Positions 17,779 to 26,483 of a stretch of DNA of 64,000 bases are shown in pieces (position 1 is the stretch's first letter; each line of letters begins with the position of its first letter). A program made the position numbers and the translations under genes. The DNA is taken from assembly GCF_009759685.1 (NCBI RefSeq), contig NZ_CP046654.1, forward strand, positions 1,240,001-1,304,000, read 5' to 3'. Under the pieces are notes generated by a model. The model was not told the origin of the DNA. It ran no database searches and saw only the letters and a program-made list of their open reading frames with translations. This DNA comes from Acinetobacter baumannii. GTDB lineage: Bacteria; Pseudomonadota; Gammaproteobacteria; Pseudomonadales; Moraxellaceae.

Positions 17779-18063
17779 TTATTGTTGCCATTTTCATGAC
17801 TACAAGCGCTTAACTTCAACGTTACACTTTTTATAGCAGGCTGATTGAGTTTGCTATCTTTTCTTATACTTAACTTTTCTCTCAGGTCTGGTCGATTCTT
17901 TTCTTCATGCATTATTGTTCTAGTTCGCTTACCCCCAGAGTGTTCAATTTATAAAAAAACACATAAAGCTGGTAGGAATCTTCTAGATTTATCCTGAACA
18001 CTGCCTTAACAATAAATAAAAAACGATAAATATAAATTATTTATTCAGTGAGGAGTAAACCCG

Positions 18064-18903
18064 ATGGACCATGAACTAGAAGAAGAGAAAGTCGATCAAA
18101 CCCTAAGCTGGCGTGAAAAAATGGCAGTTGAAGAACACGAGAAACTGTCGCCCCGTTTAGTATATGAAATTATTCGCCGTGATGGTGCCGAAGAGTTAGA
18201 TCGCCCGACAGCCGCGCTCATCTTTTCAGGCATTGCAGCAGGTCTCGTCATCAGTTTTTCATTTGTATTTAAGGCAATTATTGCTTCTTATATCCCAACT
18301 GATGCCATCTGGACCGATTTAATTACCAATTTCGGTTATACCATTGGATTCCTGATCGCTATTTTAGGACACATGCAGCTCTTTACCGAAAATACCATTA
18401 CTACAGTTGTGCCCCTATTTAAGCCCTTTACCTTAGACAAATTACGAGCTGTAGGCCGTCTATGGGGAATCGTGTTTCTATGCAATATCATTGGAACAGC
18501 TTTGGCGAGTTTATTCTTCCTGACCACCGACCTGTTTACTCCAAACATTGACAAAGCCCTAGATGAACTCGCACATCATGTTGCGTCTTTTTCCGCCACC
18601 CAAAATCTGCTTAAAGGAGTTATGTCTGGGCTTTTAATTGCTGCATTGGTCTGGATGTTACCCTCTGTTAGCAATAAATTCCTAGTCATCTTTTTCATGA
18701 CTTATCTAATAGGACTAGGCGACTTTACCCATGTGGTCGTTGGCTCTACGGAAATGTCCTATCTGGTCTGGCAAGGAGAAGCTTCTCTTGGTGAATATCT
18801 GTTTAATTTCCTAATCCCAACCACCATTGGCAATATTATTGGTGGTACAGGCGTGTTTACCCTGCTGATTTATGGTCAAGTGACTGAAGAATTGGAACAA
18901 TAG
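18064..18903 (+). CDS. Formate/nitrite transporter (FNT) family channel
   Basis: A 279-residue inner-membrane channel of the FNT family, which forms pentamers that pass formate, nitrite or related small anions. After a charged 40-residue cytoplasmic N-terminus come six hydrophobic segments, with the family-like LGHMQLFTENTITTVVPL loop after the second helix. The ATG follows GAGGAGTAAA. It resembles the YfdC-like branch rather than FocA itself. There is no pyruvate formate-lyase or nitrite reductase gene nearby, so the anion is unknown. It converges on rarA. Confidence 0.8.
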   Translation: MDHELEEEKVDQTLSWREKMAVEEHEKLSPRLVYEIIRRDGAEELDRPTAALIFSGIAAGLVISFSFVFKAIIASYIPTDAIWTDLITNFGYTIGFLIAILGHMQLFTENTITTVVPLFKPFTLDKLRAVGRLWGIVFLCNIIGTALASLFFLTTDLFTPNIDKALDELAHHVASFSATQNLLKGVMSGLLIAALVWMLPSVSNKFLVIFFMTYLIGLGDFTHVVVGSTEMSYLVWQGEASLGEYLFNFLIPTTIGNIIGGTGVFTLLIYGQVTEELEQ

Positions 18904-18918
18904 CAGGAAACAATAAAA

Positions 18919-20184
18919 CTATTGTTCCTGCTGCCATCTGCGTTGTTGTAGGCGTTCACCTTCAACTTCACGCTTGTTTCTTGCCGACTCATAGAGTTTG
19001 GTTCCCTTTAACTCAGGCGGCAAATAATCTTGCAGTACAAAGTGCTCAGGGTAGTCATGAGGATAGAGATAATTAATTCCATAACCTTGCTGTTTCATCA
19101 GTTTGGTTGGCGCATTTCTCAAGTGTAAAGGTACTGGTAAATTTGCCGTTTTCTCAGCAAGTTCCAAGGCCTTATTAATCGCGAGGTAAGTACTATTACT
19201 TTTTGCACTGGTCGCTAAATAAACTGCTGTTTGACCTAGAATAATTCGAGCCTCAGGCATTCCCACCGCCTGTACAGAACGGAAACATTCACCTGCAAGC
19301 AATAATGCATTTGGATTCGAGTTTCCAATGTCTTCTGAAGCGGCAATCAACATACGTCTTGCAATAAAAACCGGATCTTCCCCACCTTTAAGCATCCGCG
19401 CCATCCAGTACAAAGCCGCATCCGGATCACTACCACGAATCGATTTGATAAAGGCGGAAACGAGGTCGTAATGCTGTTCACCCGATTTGTCATAACGCGC
19501 AATATTTTGCTGAGCGACTTTTACTACAACCGCATTGGTAATGGTATTTTCAACTTCTGGCTCAAAAGTACTTGCAATTAAGTCAAGTAAATTGAGTGCT
19601 TTACGAGCATCACCTGCTGCAAACTGTAAAAGAGCATCATATTCTTCAATATGAATATAGCGTTCTTTTAAAAATTTATCGTTTTGGAGTGCATTGTTAA
19701 GTAGCGTTTGAATTGCCTCACTGTCTAAACTGTTTAAGGTATAGACCTGACAGCGTGATAAAAGTGCACTATTGACTTCAAAAGACGGGTTTTCAGTGGT
19801 GGCGCCAATTAAGGTAATTTTACCTTTTTCTACGGCACCTAATAATGCATCTTGCTGTGATTTATTAAAGCGATGGATTTCGTCAATAAAAACTACTGGT
19901 GTCAGTAAGTCACCACTTTCTGCAATCACTTCACGTAATTCTTTTACGCCCGTATTCAGCGCAGATAAGCTCACAAATGGACGATCTATTGCCTGAGCTA
20001 AAAGCAAAGCAATTGTCGTTTTACCGACGCCTGGCGGCCCCCAAAAAATAATAGAAGGCAAATGCCCCTGATCAATCATTTGACGTAAGGGCGCATGTTC
20101 ACCTAACAAATGATCTTGCCCAATAATTTCAGACAAGTCTCTCGGGCGCAGGCGTTCAGGAAGTGGAATATGGGTGTCTGACAT
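18919..20184 (-). CDS. rarA: Replication-associated recombination protein A (AAA+ ATPase)
   Basis: AAA+ ATPase of the RarA/MgsA/WRNIP1 family, which acts at stalled replication forks. The 421-residue protein has Walker A GPPGVGKTT (49-57), Walker B VVFIDEIHRF, the sensor GATTENPSFEV, and the C-terminal helical tetramerisation part. Its opening LPERLRPRDLSEIIGQDHLL is typical. It follows the sugar dehydrogenase in the same direction with a hairpin in the gap. Confidence 0.95.
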   Translation of the reverse strand: MSDTHIPLPERLRPRDLSEIIGQDHLLGEHAPLRQMIDQGHLPSIIFWGPPGVGKTTIALLLAQAIDRPFVSLSALNTGVKELREVIAESGDLLTPVVFIDEIHRFNKSQQDALLGAVEKGKITLIGATTENPSFEVNSALLSRCQVYTLNSLDSEAIQTLLNNALQNDKFLKERYIHIEEYDALLQFAAGDARKALNLLDLIASTFEPEVENTITNAVVVKVAQQNIARYDKSGEQHYDLVSAFIKSIRGSDPDAALYWMARMLKGGEDPVFIARRMLIAASEDIGNSNPNALLLAGECFRSVQAVGMPEARIILGQTAVYLATSAKSNSTYLAINKALELAEKTANLPVPLHLRNAPTKLMKQQGYGINYLYPHDYPEHFVLQDYLPPELKGTKLYESARNKREVEGERLQQRRWQQEQ

Positions 20185-20220
20185 CTCAAATAGCTTTATC
20201 GTCTTTTCACTATAGTCTAT

Positions 20221-20261
20221 TGTGTCTCACAGAAATCTACAATTTGAATCTATGAGACACA
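20221..20261. repeat. Inverted repeat between sugar dehydrogenase and rarA
   Basis: TGTGTCTCA (20221-20229) and TGAGACACA (20253-20261) form a perfect nine-base inverted repeat with a 23-base spacer. It lies about 40 bp upstream of rarA and 30 bp after the dehydrogenase stop. There is no T-run; it may be a regulator site or a weak stem. Confidence 0.45.
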
Positions 20262-20289
20262 TCCTTTATTGACAGGGTATTTCCTAGCA

Positions 20290-21462
20290 TTAAGAGGGTT
20301 TCTTACTCAGCTTGAGTAAACGAGCATTGGGGCCATCTTCAATTACCCAAATTGAACCGTCTTGTGCTTCATGTAACCCACGAATACGTTGCTTCATCTC
20401 TAATCTTTGCACTTCTTTTACGGGTTTATGCTCTAAATCTACAACTACAATTGCTTCTGAAGATAACCCGCCAATTAAAGCTTTATTTTGCCATGCGGGA
20501 AATTGTTGTCCGCGATAAATAATTAAGCTCGACGGTGAGATTACAGGGGTCCAGTCAATTTCTGGCGCTTTAAACTCTAGGCGCGTGTGATGATCTGGAA
20601 TAGGCTGACCTGAATAATGATCTCCATTTGAAACAATCGGATAACCATAGTTTTCGCCTTTGGTAATAATATTAAGCTCATCACCACCTTTAGGCCCCAT
20701 CTCAACCACCCATAGCTGTCCTTTACGATCAAAGCCCATTCCTAATGGGTTACGATGTCCAAGTGACCATATTTCAGCAGTGACACCGCCTTGCTCATAA
20801 AAAGGGTTACCTAAGGCTGCTGAACCGTCGTCATTTAAACGCAAGATTTTGCCCAAGTTGCTTTTCATATTTTGGGCAGGCTCAAACTTTTGACGCTCGC
20901 CTGAACTGACCCAAAGCTTACCATCTGCACCAAAAAGCATGCGATGCCCATAATGGCCCTGTCCTGAGACTTTAGGTACTTGCTGCCAAATCTGCTTTAT
21001 ATCGGTGAGTTTTGGCTGATTAGGATTAGATAAATCTAGTTTCGCACGTGAAATCACTGCACCAGACCCACCTTGCCCTTTGGCTGCATAACTAAGATAT
21101 ATCCAGTGGTTTTTGGCAAAGTCCGGGTGCAAGGCTACATCACCTAAACCGCCCTGCCCACCATAACTTACGGCTGGAATACCTTGGACATCCAACATCT
21201 GTTTATTTTGTGGATTAAAAATTTTTAGCTTACCTTGCCGTTCAGTCACCAATAAGCGTTGATCAGGCAAACTGGTGATCGCCCAAGGCTCTTTAAAATG
21301 TGCGACTGCCTCGACCTGATAAATTTGTTTGGCAGCGCTGGTCTGCTCTGTTTTTGCAGTTGTATTTTGTTCAGGATTTTTTGAATTAGTATTATTAGAG
21401 CCACAGGCCATTAACAGGAAGAAACTACTACATAATAAGGGGGCTGCTAATCGTCTCATCAT
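20290..21462 (-). CDS. PQQ-dependent sugar dehydrogenase family lipoprotein
   Basis: A 390-residue periplasmic or outer-membrane-anchored beta-propeller of the soluble aldose/glucose-sorbosone dehydrogenase family, like E. coli YliI. The signal peptide ends in LMAC, and a Ser/Asn/Thr linker precedes the propeller. Family marks are EPWAITSLPDQRLLVTERQG, GQGGLGDVALHPDF, GHYGHRMLFGADGKLWVSSG and RNPLGMGFD. It oxidises aldoses using PQQ made elsewhere in the genome. It is distinct from the large membrane glucose dehydrogenase Gcd. Confidence 0.87.
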   Translation of the reverse strand: MMRRLAAPLLCSSFFLLMACGSNNTNSKNPEQNTTAKTEQTSAAKQIYQVEAVAHFKEPWAITSLPDQRLLVTERQGKLKIFNPQNKQMLDVQGIPAVSYGGQGGLGDVALHPDFAKNHWIYLSYAAKGQGGSGAVISRAKLDLSNPNQPKLTDIKQIWQQVPKVSGQGHYGHRMLFGADGKLWVSSGERQKFEPAQNMKSNLGKILRLNDDGSAALGNPFYEQGGVTAEIWSLGHRNPLGMGFDRKGQLWVVEMGPKGGDELNIITKGENYGYPIVSNGDHYSGQPIPDHHTRLEFKAPEIDWTPVISPSSLIIYRGQQFPAWQNKALIGGLSSEAIVVVDLEHKPVKEVQRLEMKQRIRGLHEAQDGSIWVIEDGPNARLLKLSKKPS

Positions 21463-21571
21463 TTTTATCTCCTTTTGCTTTTATTTTTATATAACGGAGA
21501 TGATTAAAAAATTTACGATAAAAATGTTACTTTATTATACGCTGTAATTAAAAATGCCCATCGGGAGCGTA

Positions 21572-22030
21572 TTAACGTACCCAACGCACCACATAATCTT
21601 CGATATCATCTTCATGTACATCAGTTTCAGGAATACAACGCCCTGCTACCGACTTTTTCGCTTTCACTACGCTTTGTCTGGAACCCGTATTTAAATAGTG
21701 CCAAGAAGGTAAATTTTTGCCTTCATTCAAACGTTTATAGGCACAGCTCGATGGCAACCAGTTTATGGTTTTTAAAGTTTCCGGTGTTAGTTGTAAACAG
21801 TCGGGTACTTGCTGCTGACGGTTTGGGTAGTCAGAACAACGTCCAGTATTGCAATCAAGCAACTTGCACGCCACTTTGGTGTACGCAACTTCATGTGTAT
21901 CTTCATCTTCTAGCTTGACCAAACAGCACAATCCGCATCCATCACATAGTGCCTCCCACTCAGCCTGAGTCAGCTGCTCTAGCGTATAATTTTTCCAAAA
22001 CAATGGACGAAGTGAGGTCTCGGTAGACAT
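21572..22030 (-). CDS. YcgN-type cysteine-cluster protein
   Basis: A 152-residue protein of the YcgN/UPF0260 family. It contains the cysteine cluster CDGCGLCCLVKLED near residue 30 and later VACKLLDCNTGRCSDY, probable metal or iron-sulfur ligands. Molecular function is not known. It lies alone between the sugar dehydrogenase and a small membrane protein gene read in the opposite direction. Confidence 0.85.
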   Translation of the reverse strand: MSTETSLRPLFWKNYTLEQLTQAEWEALCDGCGLCCLVKLEDEDTHEVAYTKVACKLLDCNTGRCSDYPNRQQQVPDCLQLTPETLKTINWLPSSCAYKRLNEGKNLPSWHYLNTGSRQSVVKAKKSVAGRCIPETDVHEDDIEDYVVRWVR

Positions 22031-22224
22031 AAGATTTTAACGGCTATATAGATCAAGCAAAATCAGATTATAGCATTGAAGTACGCTGGTCTTAAGAAAA
22101 GAAGCCGTATTTTTGGCATCACAAAATGATTGTTTAATATACATTTCAACCACATAAACGACACATTTCGTGCAAAAAACACGCTATATAGTAAAAAGAC
22201 AATGAAAAATAAGGAGGACAGCAT

Positions 22225-22383
22225 ATGTTCCGTTGGGCAATAATTTTTGCAGTGATTGCACTCATTGCCAGTCTATTAGGGTTTGGTGGTGTTGCAGGGT
22301 TATCTAAAGACTTTGCCGTGATTTTATTAGTGATAGCTGTAATTCTCGCTGTTATTGGTTTTATTTCGCGAGGCCGAACTTAA
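22225..22383 (+). CDS. DUF1328 small membrane protein
   Basis: A 52-residue protein with two hydrophobic helices ([19 protein letters not shown] and [17 protein letters not shown]) separated by a glycine-rich turn and ending RGRT, the pattern of the DUF1328/YtjA family. The ATG follows a strong AAGGAGG site. It is often stress-induced in other bacteria; that is family knowledge, not visible here. Followed by a strong terminator, so it is a single-gene unit. Confidence 0.85.
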   Translation: MFRWAIIFAVIALIASLLGFGGVAGLSKDFAVILLVIAVILAVIGFISRGRT

Positions 22384-22401
22384 TTTAATCATGACCATAT
22401 C

Positions 22402-22432
22402 AAAAAGAAGGAACTCGTTCCTTCTTTTTTTA
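22402..22432 (+). terminator. Terminator after the DUF1328 gene
   Basis: Long stem AAAAAGAAGGAA / TTCCTTCTTTTT around a CTCG loop with a following T-run. Confidence 0.88.
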
Positions 22433-22554
22433 TTGCATAAATATTTCTATGCTTTTCTTTTGATGTAGTTTTTTACATAGTTATTTATATGGCTTTTATT
22501 TTTTATGCTTTAATCAAGCGTATTTAAATCGAATTTAATTTCAGGATTAATGTC

Positions 22555-23292
22555 ATGAGTACAGCAATTAAAACCCGTGAAATTCAATATACTGCACCAG
22601 ATGGTAGCCATTTAATTGGTTACTTTGCGGCTCCAGAAAGTGAAACACCTGTACCAGGTATCATTATTGGTCCTGAGTGGTGGGGTCGTAACGAATACAC
22701 TGAACAACGTGCGCGTGAACTTGCTGAACACGGTTATGCTGCACTTGCAATTGACATGTATGGCGATAAAAAAGTAACAACGACTGCAGCTCAAGCTTAT
22801 GAATGGATGATGCAGACATTTGAAGATCTAGACACTGTGACTGATCGTGCCAACGCAGGTCTTCAGACTTTGGCTGCTCAACCGGAAGTAAATAGTGAAA
22901 AACTTGCAGCGGTAGGTTTTTGTTATGGTGGCAAAGTGGTACTCGATCTAGCTCGTTCAGGTGCTCCCCTCAAAGCAACTGCGACATTTCATGGTACATT
23001 AGCTCCTAAGGCTCCTGCTCAAAAAGGCAACATTCAAGGTGAGGTATTGGTTCTACATGGTGAACTAGACAGCATGGTCACCTTAGAAGATGTTGCTAAT
23101 TTTGAAAAAGAGATGCAAGCTGCTGAGGTTAAACATGAGGTAGTGGTTTTAAAAGATGCTAAACATGGCTTTAGTAACCCGCTTGCAGATGAAAGAGCTA
23201 AAGCGAATGGTGTAGACCTTGGCTACAACAGCGAAGCGGAGAAACAAGGCCTTGCTAAAATGTACGCTTTATTAGAACGTACTTTAAAATAA
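22555..23292 (+). CDS. Dienelactone hydrolase family protein
   Basis: A 245-residue alpha/beta hydrolase of the dienelactone hydrolase family. The catalytic triad is complete: C123 in GFCYGGK, D172 in HGELDSM and H204 in AKHGFSNP. Classical members open the lactone ring of dienelactone in chlorocatechol breakdown, but many housekeeping homologues act on other esters. No chlorocatechol genes lie nearby, so the substrate is open. It is a single gene followed by a stem-loop. Confidence 0.85.
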   Translation: MSTAIKTREIQYTAPDGSHLIGYFAAPESETPVPGIIIGPEWWGRNEYTEQRARELAEHGYAALAIDMYGDKKVTTTAAQAYEWMMQTFEDLDTVTDRANAGLQTLAAQPEVNSEKLAAVGFCYGGKVVLDLARSGAPLKATATFHGTLAPKAPAQKGNIQGEVLVLHGELDSMVTLEDVANFEKEMQAAEVKHEVVVLKDAKHGFSNPLADERAKANGVDLGYNSEAEKQGLAKMYALLERTLK

Positions 23293-23305
23293 AAGAAGCA
23301 AATTT

Positions 23306-23335
23306 GGAGCAAATGGCATTTTTCGCATTTGCTCC
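23306..23335 (+). terminator. Hairpin after the dienelactone hydrolase gene
   Basis: Ten-bp stem GGAGCAAATG / CATTTGCTCC with a ten-base loop just after the stop. The T-run is weak, so termination may be inefficient or Rho-assisted. Confidence 0.55.
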
Positions 23336-23477
23336 CTTAAATGTTTATGACTTTGCAATATTTTTACTGTATTTTTTAAACCATACTTCAATAAATATAC
23401 TCCCGTTGAGCTAGAGCAAAGCCTAGTCTTATTTCCCGCACTCGGGGTTTAATGGAATAACATGAGAGGATACAACA

Positions 23478-23840
23478 ATGACTGACAAGAAATGTCCGTA
23501 TTGCGATTTTGATGAATATGACATCATTGATAAGAATGAATTTGCTGTAATTTTACCAGACCCAAATCCGTTGTCTAAAGGTCACTGTGTAGTGACTCCA
23601 CTACGCCATGTCAGCTCGTTTTTTGATATTACGTCTAAAGAGCACCAAGGCTTACTGACACTTCTTGAAATTGCCCGTCATGAAACCCAGCTTCGCCATC
23701 AGCCAGACGGTTTCCATATTGGCTTTAATGATGGTGAAGTGTTTGGACAGACTTCTGACCATTTCCACATTCATGTCATCCCATATTACAAAAATCAACC
23801 GTTGAAACTTGATCAACGTTGGGGTGTACAAAAGGATTAA
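23478..23840 (+). CDS. HIT family nucleotide-binding protein
   Basis: A 120-residue histidine-triad protein. The triad HFHIHVIPY (around residues 95-103) is intact and an N-terminal CPYC pair is probably a zinc site. HIT proteins hydrolyse dinucleotides or nucleoside phosphoramidates. The ATG follows GAGAGGAT. The gene ends at a strong terminator and is not in an obvious operon. Confidence 0.88.
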   Translation: MTDKKCPYCDFDEYDIIDKNEFAVILPDPNPLSKGHCVVTPLRHVSSFFDITSKEHQGLLTLLEIARHETQLRHQPDGFHIGFNDGEVFGQTSDHFHIHVIPYYKNQPLKLDQRWGVQKD

Positions 23841-23859
23841 TCCTTTTTACTCATAGAAT

Positions 23860-23892
23860 AGGGACTACATTTTTGATGTAGTCCCTGTTTTC
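23860..23892 (+). terminator. Terminator after the HIT gene
   Basis: Perfect 11-bp stem AGGGACTACAT / ATGTAGTCCCT with a TTTTG loop and following GTTTT. Confidence 0.87.
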
Positions 23893-23980
23893 ATATGTCC
23901 ATTTTCTTCGGTTGCTTTAAACAAAATTTCACCCAAATTTCAGCTATAATTTAGCCCTTACTTTTCTTCTATAGCTGTTC

Positions 23981-25015
23981 ATGCCTGAATTTTCTTTTTC
24001 TGATGCCCTCTTAAACTGGTTCGATCAACATGGTCGGCATGATTTGCCTTGGCAAGTCGCAGATGATCCATACAAAGTCTGGGTTTCTGAAATTATGTTA
24101 CAGCAAACTCAGGTAAAAACAGTTCTGCAATATTTTGACCGCTTTATGGAACGCTTCCCAACTGTAGAAGCTTTAGGCTATGCAACTTGGGATGAAGTAG
24201 CTCCTTATTGGGCAGGTCTTGGCTATTACGCTCGTGCCCGCAATTTGCATAAAGCCGCTGGCCTTGTAGCACAGCAAGGTAAATTTCCTGAAACCCTAGA
24301 AGAATGGATTGCACTACCGGGCATTGGTCGCTCGACCGCAGGTGCACTCATGTCTTTGGGTTTACGTCAGTATGGCGTGATTATGGATGGCAACGTGAAA
24401 CGTGTCTTAGCCCGTTTCTTTGCTATTGAAGATGACTTAAGCAAGCCACAACACGAACGTGAAATGTGGAAACTAGCTGAAGAACTTTGCCCTACTCATC
24501 GTAATCATGACTACACTCAAGCAATTATGGACTTGGGTGCAACCATCTGTACGCCTAAAAAGCCTCTTTGTTTATATTGTCCAATGCAAGCTCATTGTCA
24601 GGCTTACAAGCAAGGTTTAGAGCAAGAATTACCTTTTAAAAAACCAAAAAAAACACCACCTGTTAAAACGGCAGATGTTCTTATTATTCAGTGCGCAGAT
24701 GAATGGTTCTGGCAGCAACGCCAAGCTCATGGTCTATGGGGCGGTTTATTTTGTTTACCTATTTTAGAAAATGAACATGAACGCTTGAAATTAAGTCAGC
24801 AATTTAAGCTACAACCTCAACCACAAACTTTTCAGATCAGTCATAGCTTTACTCACTTCACATGGTTACTTAATACTCATGTGTTCCACGTGGAACCTGA
24901 TCAAAAAGAACATCTGGCGATTGAACTTGAAGGCCAATGGTTAAGCCCAGAACAAGCTATTGCTAAAGGTGTCCCAACTGCTATGAAAAAATTGATCTCG
25001 ACAAGCCGTTCATGA
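23981..25015 (+). CDS. mutY: Adenine DNA glycosylase MutY
   Basis: Removes adenine mispaired with 8-oxoguanine. The 344-residue protein has catalytic E37 (WVSEIMLQQTQV), the helix-hairpin-helix LPGIGRSTAG with D136 in IMDGNVKR, and a [4Fe-4S] cluster site C190-C197-C200-C206. A Nudix-like MutT domain fills the C-terminus. The coding sequence also carries a perfect parS palindrome at 24883-24896, encoding VFHVEP. It starts a run of same-strand genes (M23 lipoprotein, an 81-residue protein, tag). Confidence 0.96.
   Translation: MPEFSFSDALLNWFDQHGRHDLPWQVADDPYKVWVSEIMLQQTQVKTVLQYFDRFMERFPTVEALGYATWDEVAPYWAGLGYYARARNLHKAAGLVAQQGKFPETLEEWIALPGIGRSTAGALMSLGLRQYGVIMDGNVKRVLARFFAIEDDLSKPQHEREMWKLAEELCPTHRNHDYTQAIMDLGATICTPKKPLCLYCPMQAHCQAYKQGLEQELPFKKPKKTPPVKTADVLIIQCADEWFWQQRQAHGLWGGLFCLPILENEHERLKLSQQFKLQPQPQTFQISHSFTHFTWLLNTHVFHVEPDQKEHLAIELEGQWLSPEQAIAKGVPTAMKKLISTSRS
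24883..24896. promoter_or_regulatory. parS-type centromere palindrome inside mutY
   Basis: GTTCCACGTGGAAC, a perfect 14-bp palindrome identical to the core of pseudomonad chromosomal parS and to another copy at 63683-63696. It lies in the last third of the mutY coding sequence. The bases around it (TG before, CT after) are also parS-like. ParB loading here is inferred. Confidence 0.75.
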
Positions 25016-25062
25016 CATAGTGAGCAAAATAATTTTGATATGGCTGTGACAGGGAGTATTTT

Positions 25063-25599
25063 GTGCGACGTTTTGTTTCCCATCTCTCACTTGGTTTTCT
25101 CATTATTCTATTGGCAGCCTGTGCCAGTGCACCTAAAAAACCTGCCCCGCTTTCACCAGCTCAAGTTAGCAAACTCAAGAGTATGCAGCTTCCAAGTCGG
25201 CTTCCTGTTCCGGTAAAAGGTGTCGATCGAGATGAGTTAAAAGACACATGGGGAGCTGCTCGGAGTCAGGGCCGTAGCCACGAAGGAATTGATATTTTGG
25301 CTCCACGTGGAACCAAAGTGTACAGTGCAACTGAAGGGCTCATTGCCGATCTTCGTAATAATAACCTCGGTGGCAAAGTCATCTGGATTTTAGGCCCGGC
25401 AGGAACATGGCATTATTATGCTCATCTTGATGGACATAAACGTGGCTTAAACGTAGGTGACTATGTCAAAAAAGGTGATTTAATTGGCTATGTCGGCAAC
25501 ACGGGCAATGCACGTTATACTTCACCTCATCTTCATTATGGTCTTTACTTAGATGGTAAAGGTCGTGGTGCTGTTAATCCTTATTCATATTTACGCTAG
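25063..25599 (+). CDS. M23 family metallopeptidase lipoprotein
   Basis: A 178-residue lipoprotein (lipobox LAAC, Cys20) with a LytM/M23 domain. Zinc ligands H73 and D77 in SHEGIDI and H158 in SPHLHYG are present, with H121 in WHYYAHLD and H156 completing the active site, so it should be an active peptidoglycan endopeptidase. It starts with GTG after an AGGGAG site. A one-mismatch parS-like site lies within it at 25300-25313. It sits between mutY and a small conserved gene. Confidence 0.88.
   Translation: MRRFVSHLSLGFLIILLAACASAPKKPAPLSPAQVSKLKSMQLPSRLPVPVKGVDRDELKDTWGAARSQGRSHEGIDILAPRGTKVYSATEGLIADLRNNNLGGKVIWILGPAGTWHYYAHLDGHKRGLNVGDYVKKGDLIGYVGNTGNARYTSPHLHYGLYLDGKGRGAVNPYSYLR
25300..25313. 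promoter_or_regulatory. parS-like site (one mismatch) in the M23 gene
   Basis: GCTCCACGTGGAAC differs at one base from the perfect palindrome found at 24883, 417 bp away. Chromosomal parS sites often cluster, so a second weaker site here is plausible; coding constraint (APRGTK) could also explain it. Confidence 0.4.
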
Positions 25600-25608
25600 G
25601 AACATTTT

Positions 25609-25854
25609 ATGTCGGAAGCGCTGATCAATCGCTTAGTAGAGTTTGCCGAGTCTGGCAACCAGCAAAAGATCATTTTAAATGGCAATAGCTATCAAGGCTG
25701 GATCATGGAAATCAGTGATGATGCCCTACTGATCAGTACCGGTTTTTCAGATAAAGTTGGCAAAGACTTTTGGCTAAAGTTTGAAGACTTAACTCAAGCT
25801 GAACTGTATTATTGGGATACTCGCCCAAATGAATGGGTACCATTCAAACTCTAA
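25609..25854 (+). CDS. Conserved hypothetical protein (81 residues)
   Basis: An 81-residue soluble protein starting nine bases after the M23 stop, so in the same operon. The sequence alternates beta-rich strands (QKIILNGNSYQGWIMEIS) with an acidic tryptophan-containing C-terminus. It has no cysteine and no membrane segment. I do not recognise a family beyond an apparent small beta-barrel or SH3/Sm-like look; no function is assigned. Confidence 0.7.
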   Translation: MSEALINRLVEFAESGNQQKIILNGNSYQGWIMEISDDALLISTGFSDKVGKDFWLKFEDLTQAELYYWDTRPNEWVPFKL

Positions 25855-25884
25855 AATACCAAGATAAATATAAGGAGCATCATC

Positions 25885-26445
25885 ATGAAAACTCAACGCT
25901 GCGGATGGTGTTCCGATGATCCACTCTATATTGCTTACCATGATGAAGAATGGGGCAAACCAGAACACGACGAAGCCCGATTATTTGAAATGCTCTGTCT
26001 TGAAGGACAACAAGCAGGTCTATCTTGGATTACCGTACTGAAAAAAAGAGAAAGCTACCGCCAGCACTTTTTTAATCATCCTATTGCTGACATTGCCGCA
26101 TTTACGGATGACTTTTTAGAAACAAAACTATCCGATGCAGGCTTAATTCGTCACTTAGGCAAACTCAAAGCCATTCGTGATAATGCAATTGCTTGGCAAG
26201 CCCTTAAAGCCCAAGTTGGTGATGTTTCTAAATGGCTTTGGCAGTTTGTAGATGCCACTCCTCAACACAATGATGTTGTAGATTATCGCAACGCCCCTGC
26301 TCAAACTGAGCTCAGCCTAAAACTTTCCAAAACGCTTAAAAAAAATGGTTTCAAATTTGTTGGTCCAACCACCTGCTATGCGTTTATGCAGGCAGTGGGT
26401 ATGGTCAATGACCATGAAAATGATTGTCAATTTAAAGCTTCATAA
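25885..26445 (+). CDS. tag: DNA-3-methyladenine glycosylase I
   Basis: Excises 3-methyladenine from DNA. The 186-residue protein keeps the Tag zinc site: Cys6 in QRCGWCS and the N-terminal histidine in YHDEEWG, with the C-terminal histidine and cysteine in NDHENDCQ. The catalytic-pocket stretch [18 protein letters not shown] is also present. The ATG follows AAGGAG. It joins mutY in a local group of base-excision genes. Confidence 0.95.
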   Translation: MKTQRCGWCSDDPLYIAYHDEEWGKPEHDEARLFEMLCLEGQQAGLSWITVLKKRESYRQHFFNHPIADIAAFTDDFLETKLSDAGLIRHLGKLKAIRDNAIAWQALKAQVGDVSKWLWQFVDATPQHNDVVDYRNAPAQTELSLKLSKTLKKNGFKFVGPTTCYAFMQAVGMVNDHENDCQFKAS

Positions 26446-26483
26446 CCCACCAGAACGGTTCAAATCCGCTTAAGGAGTTTCCG

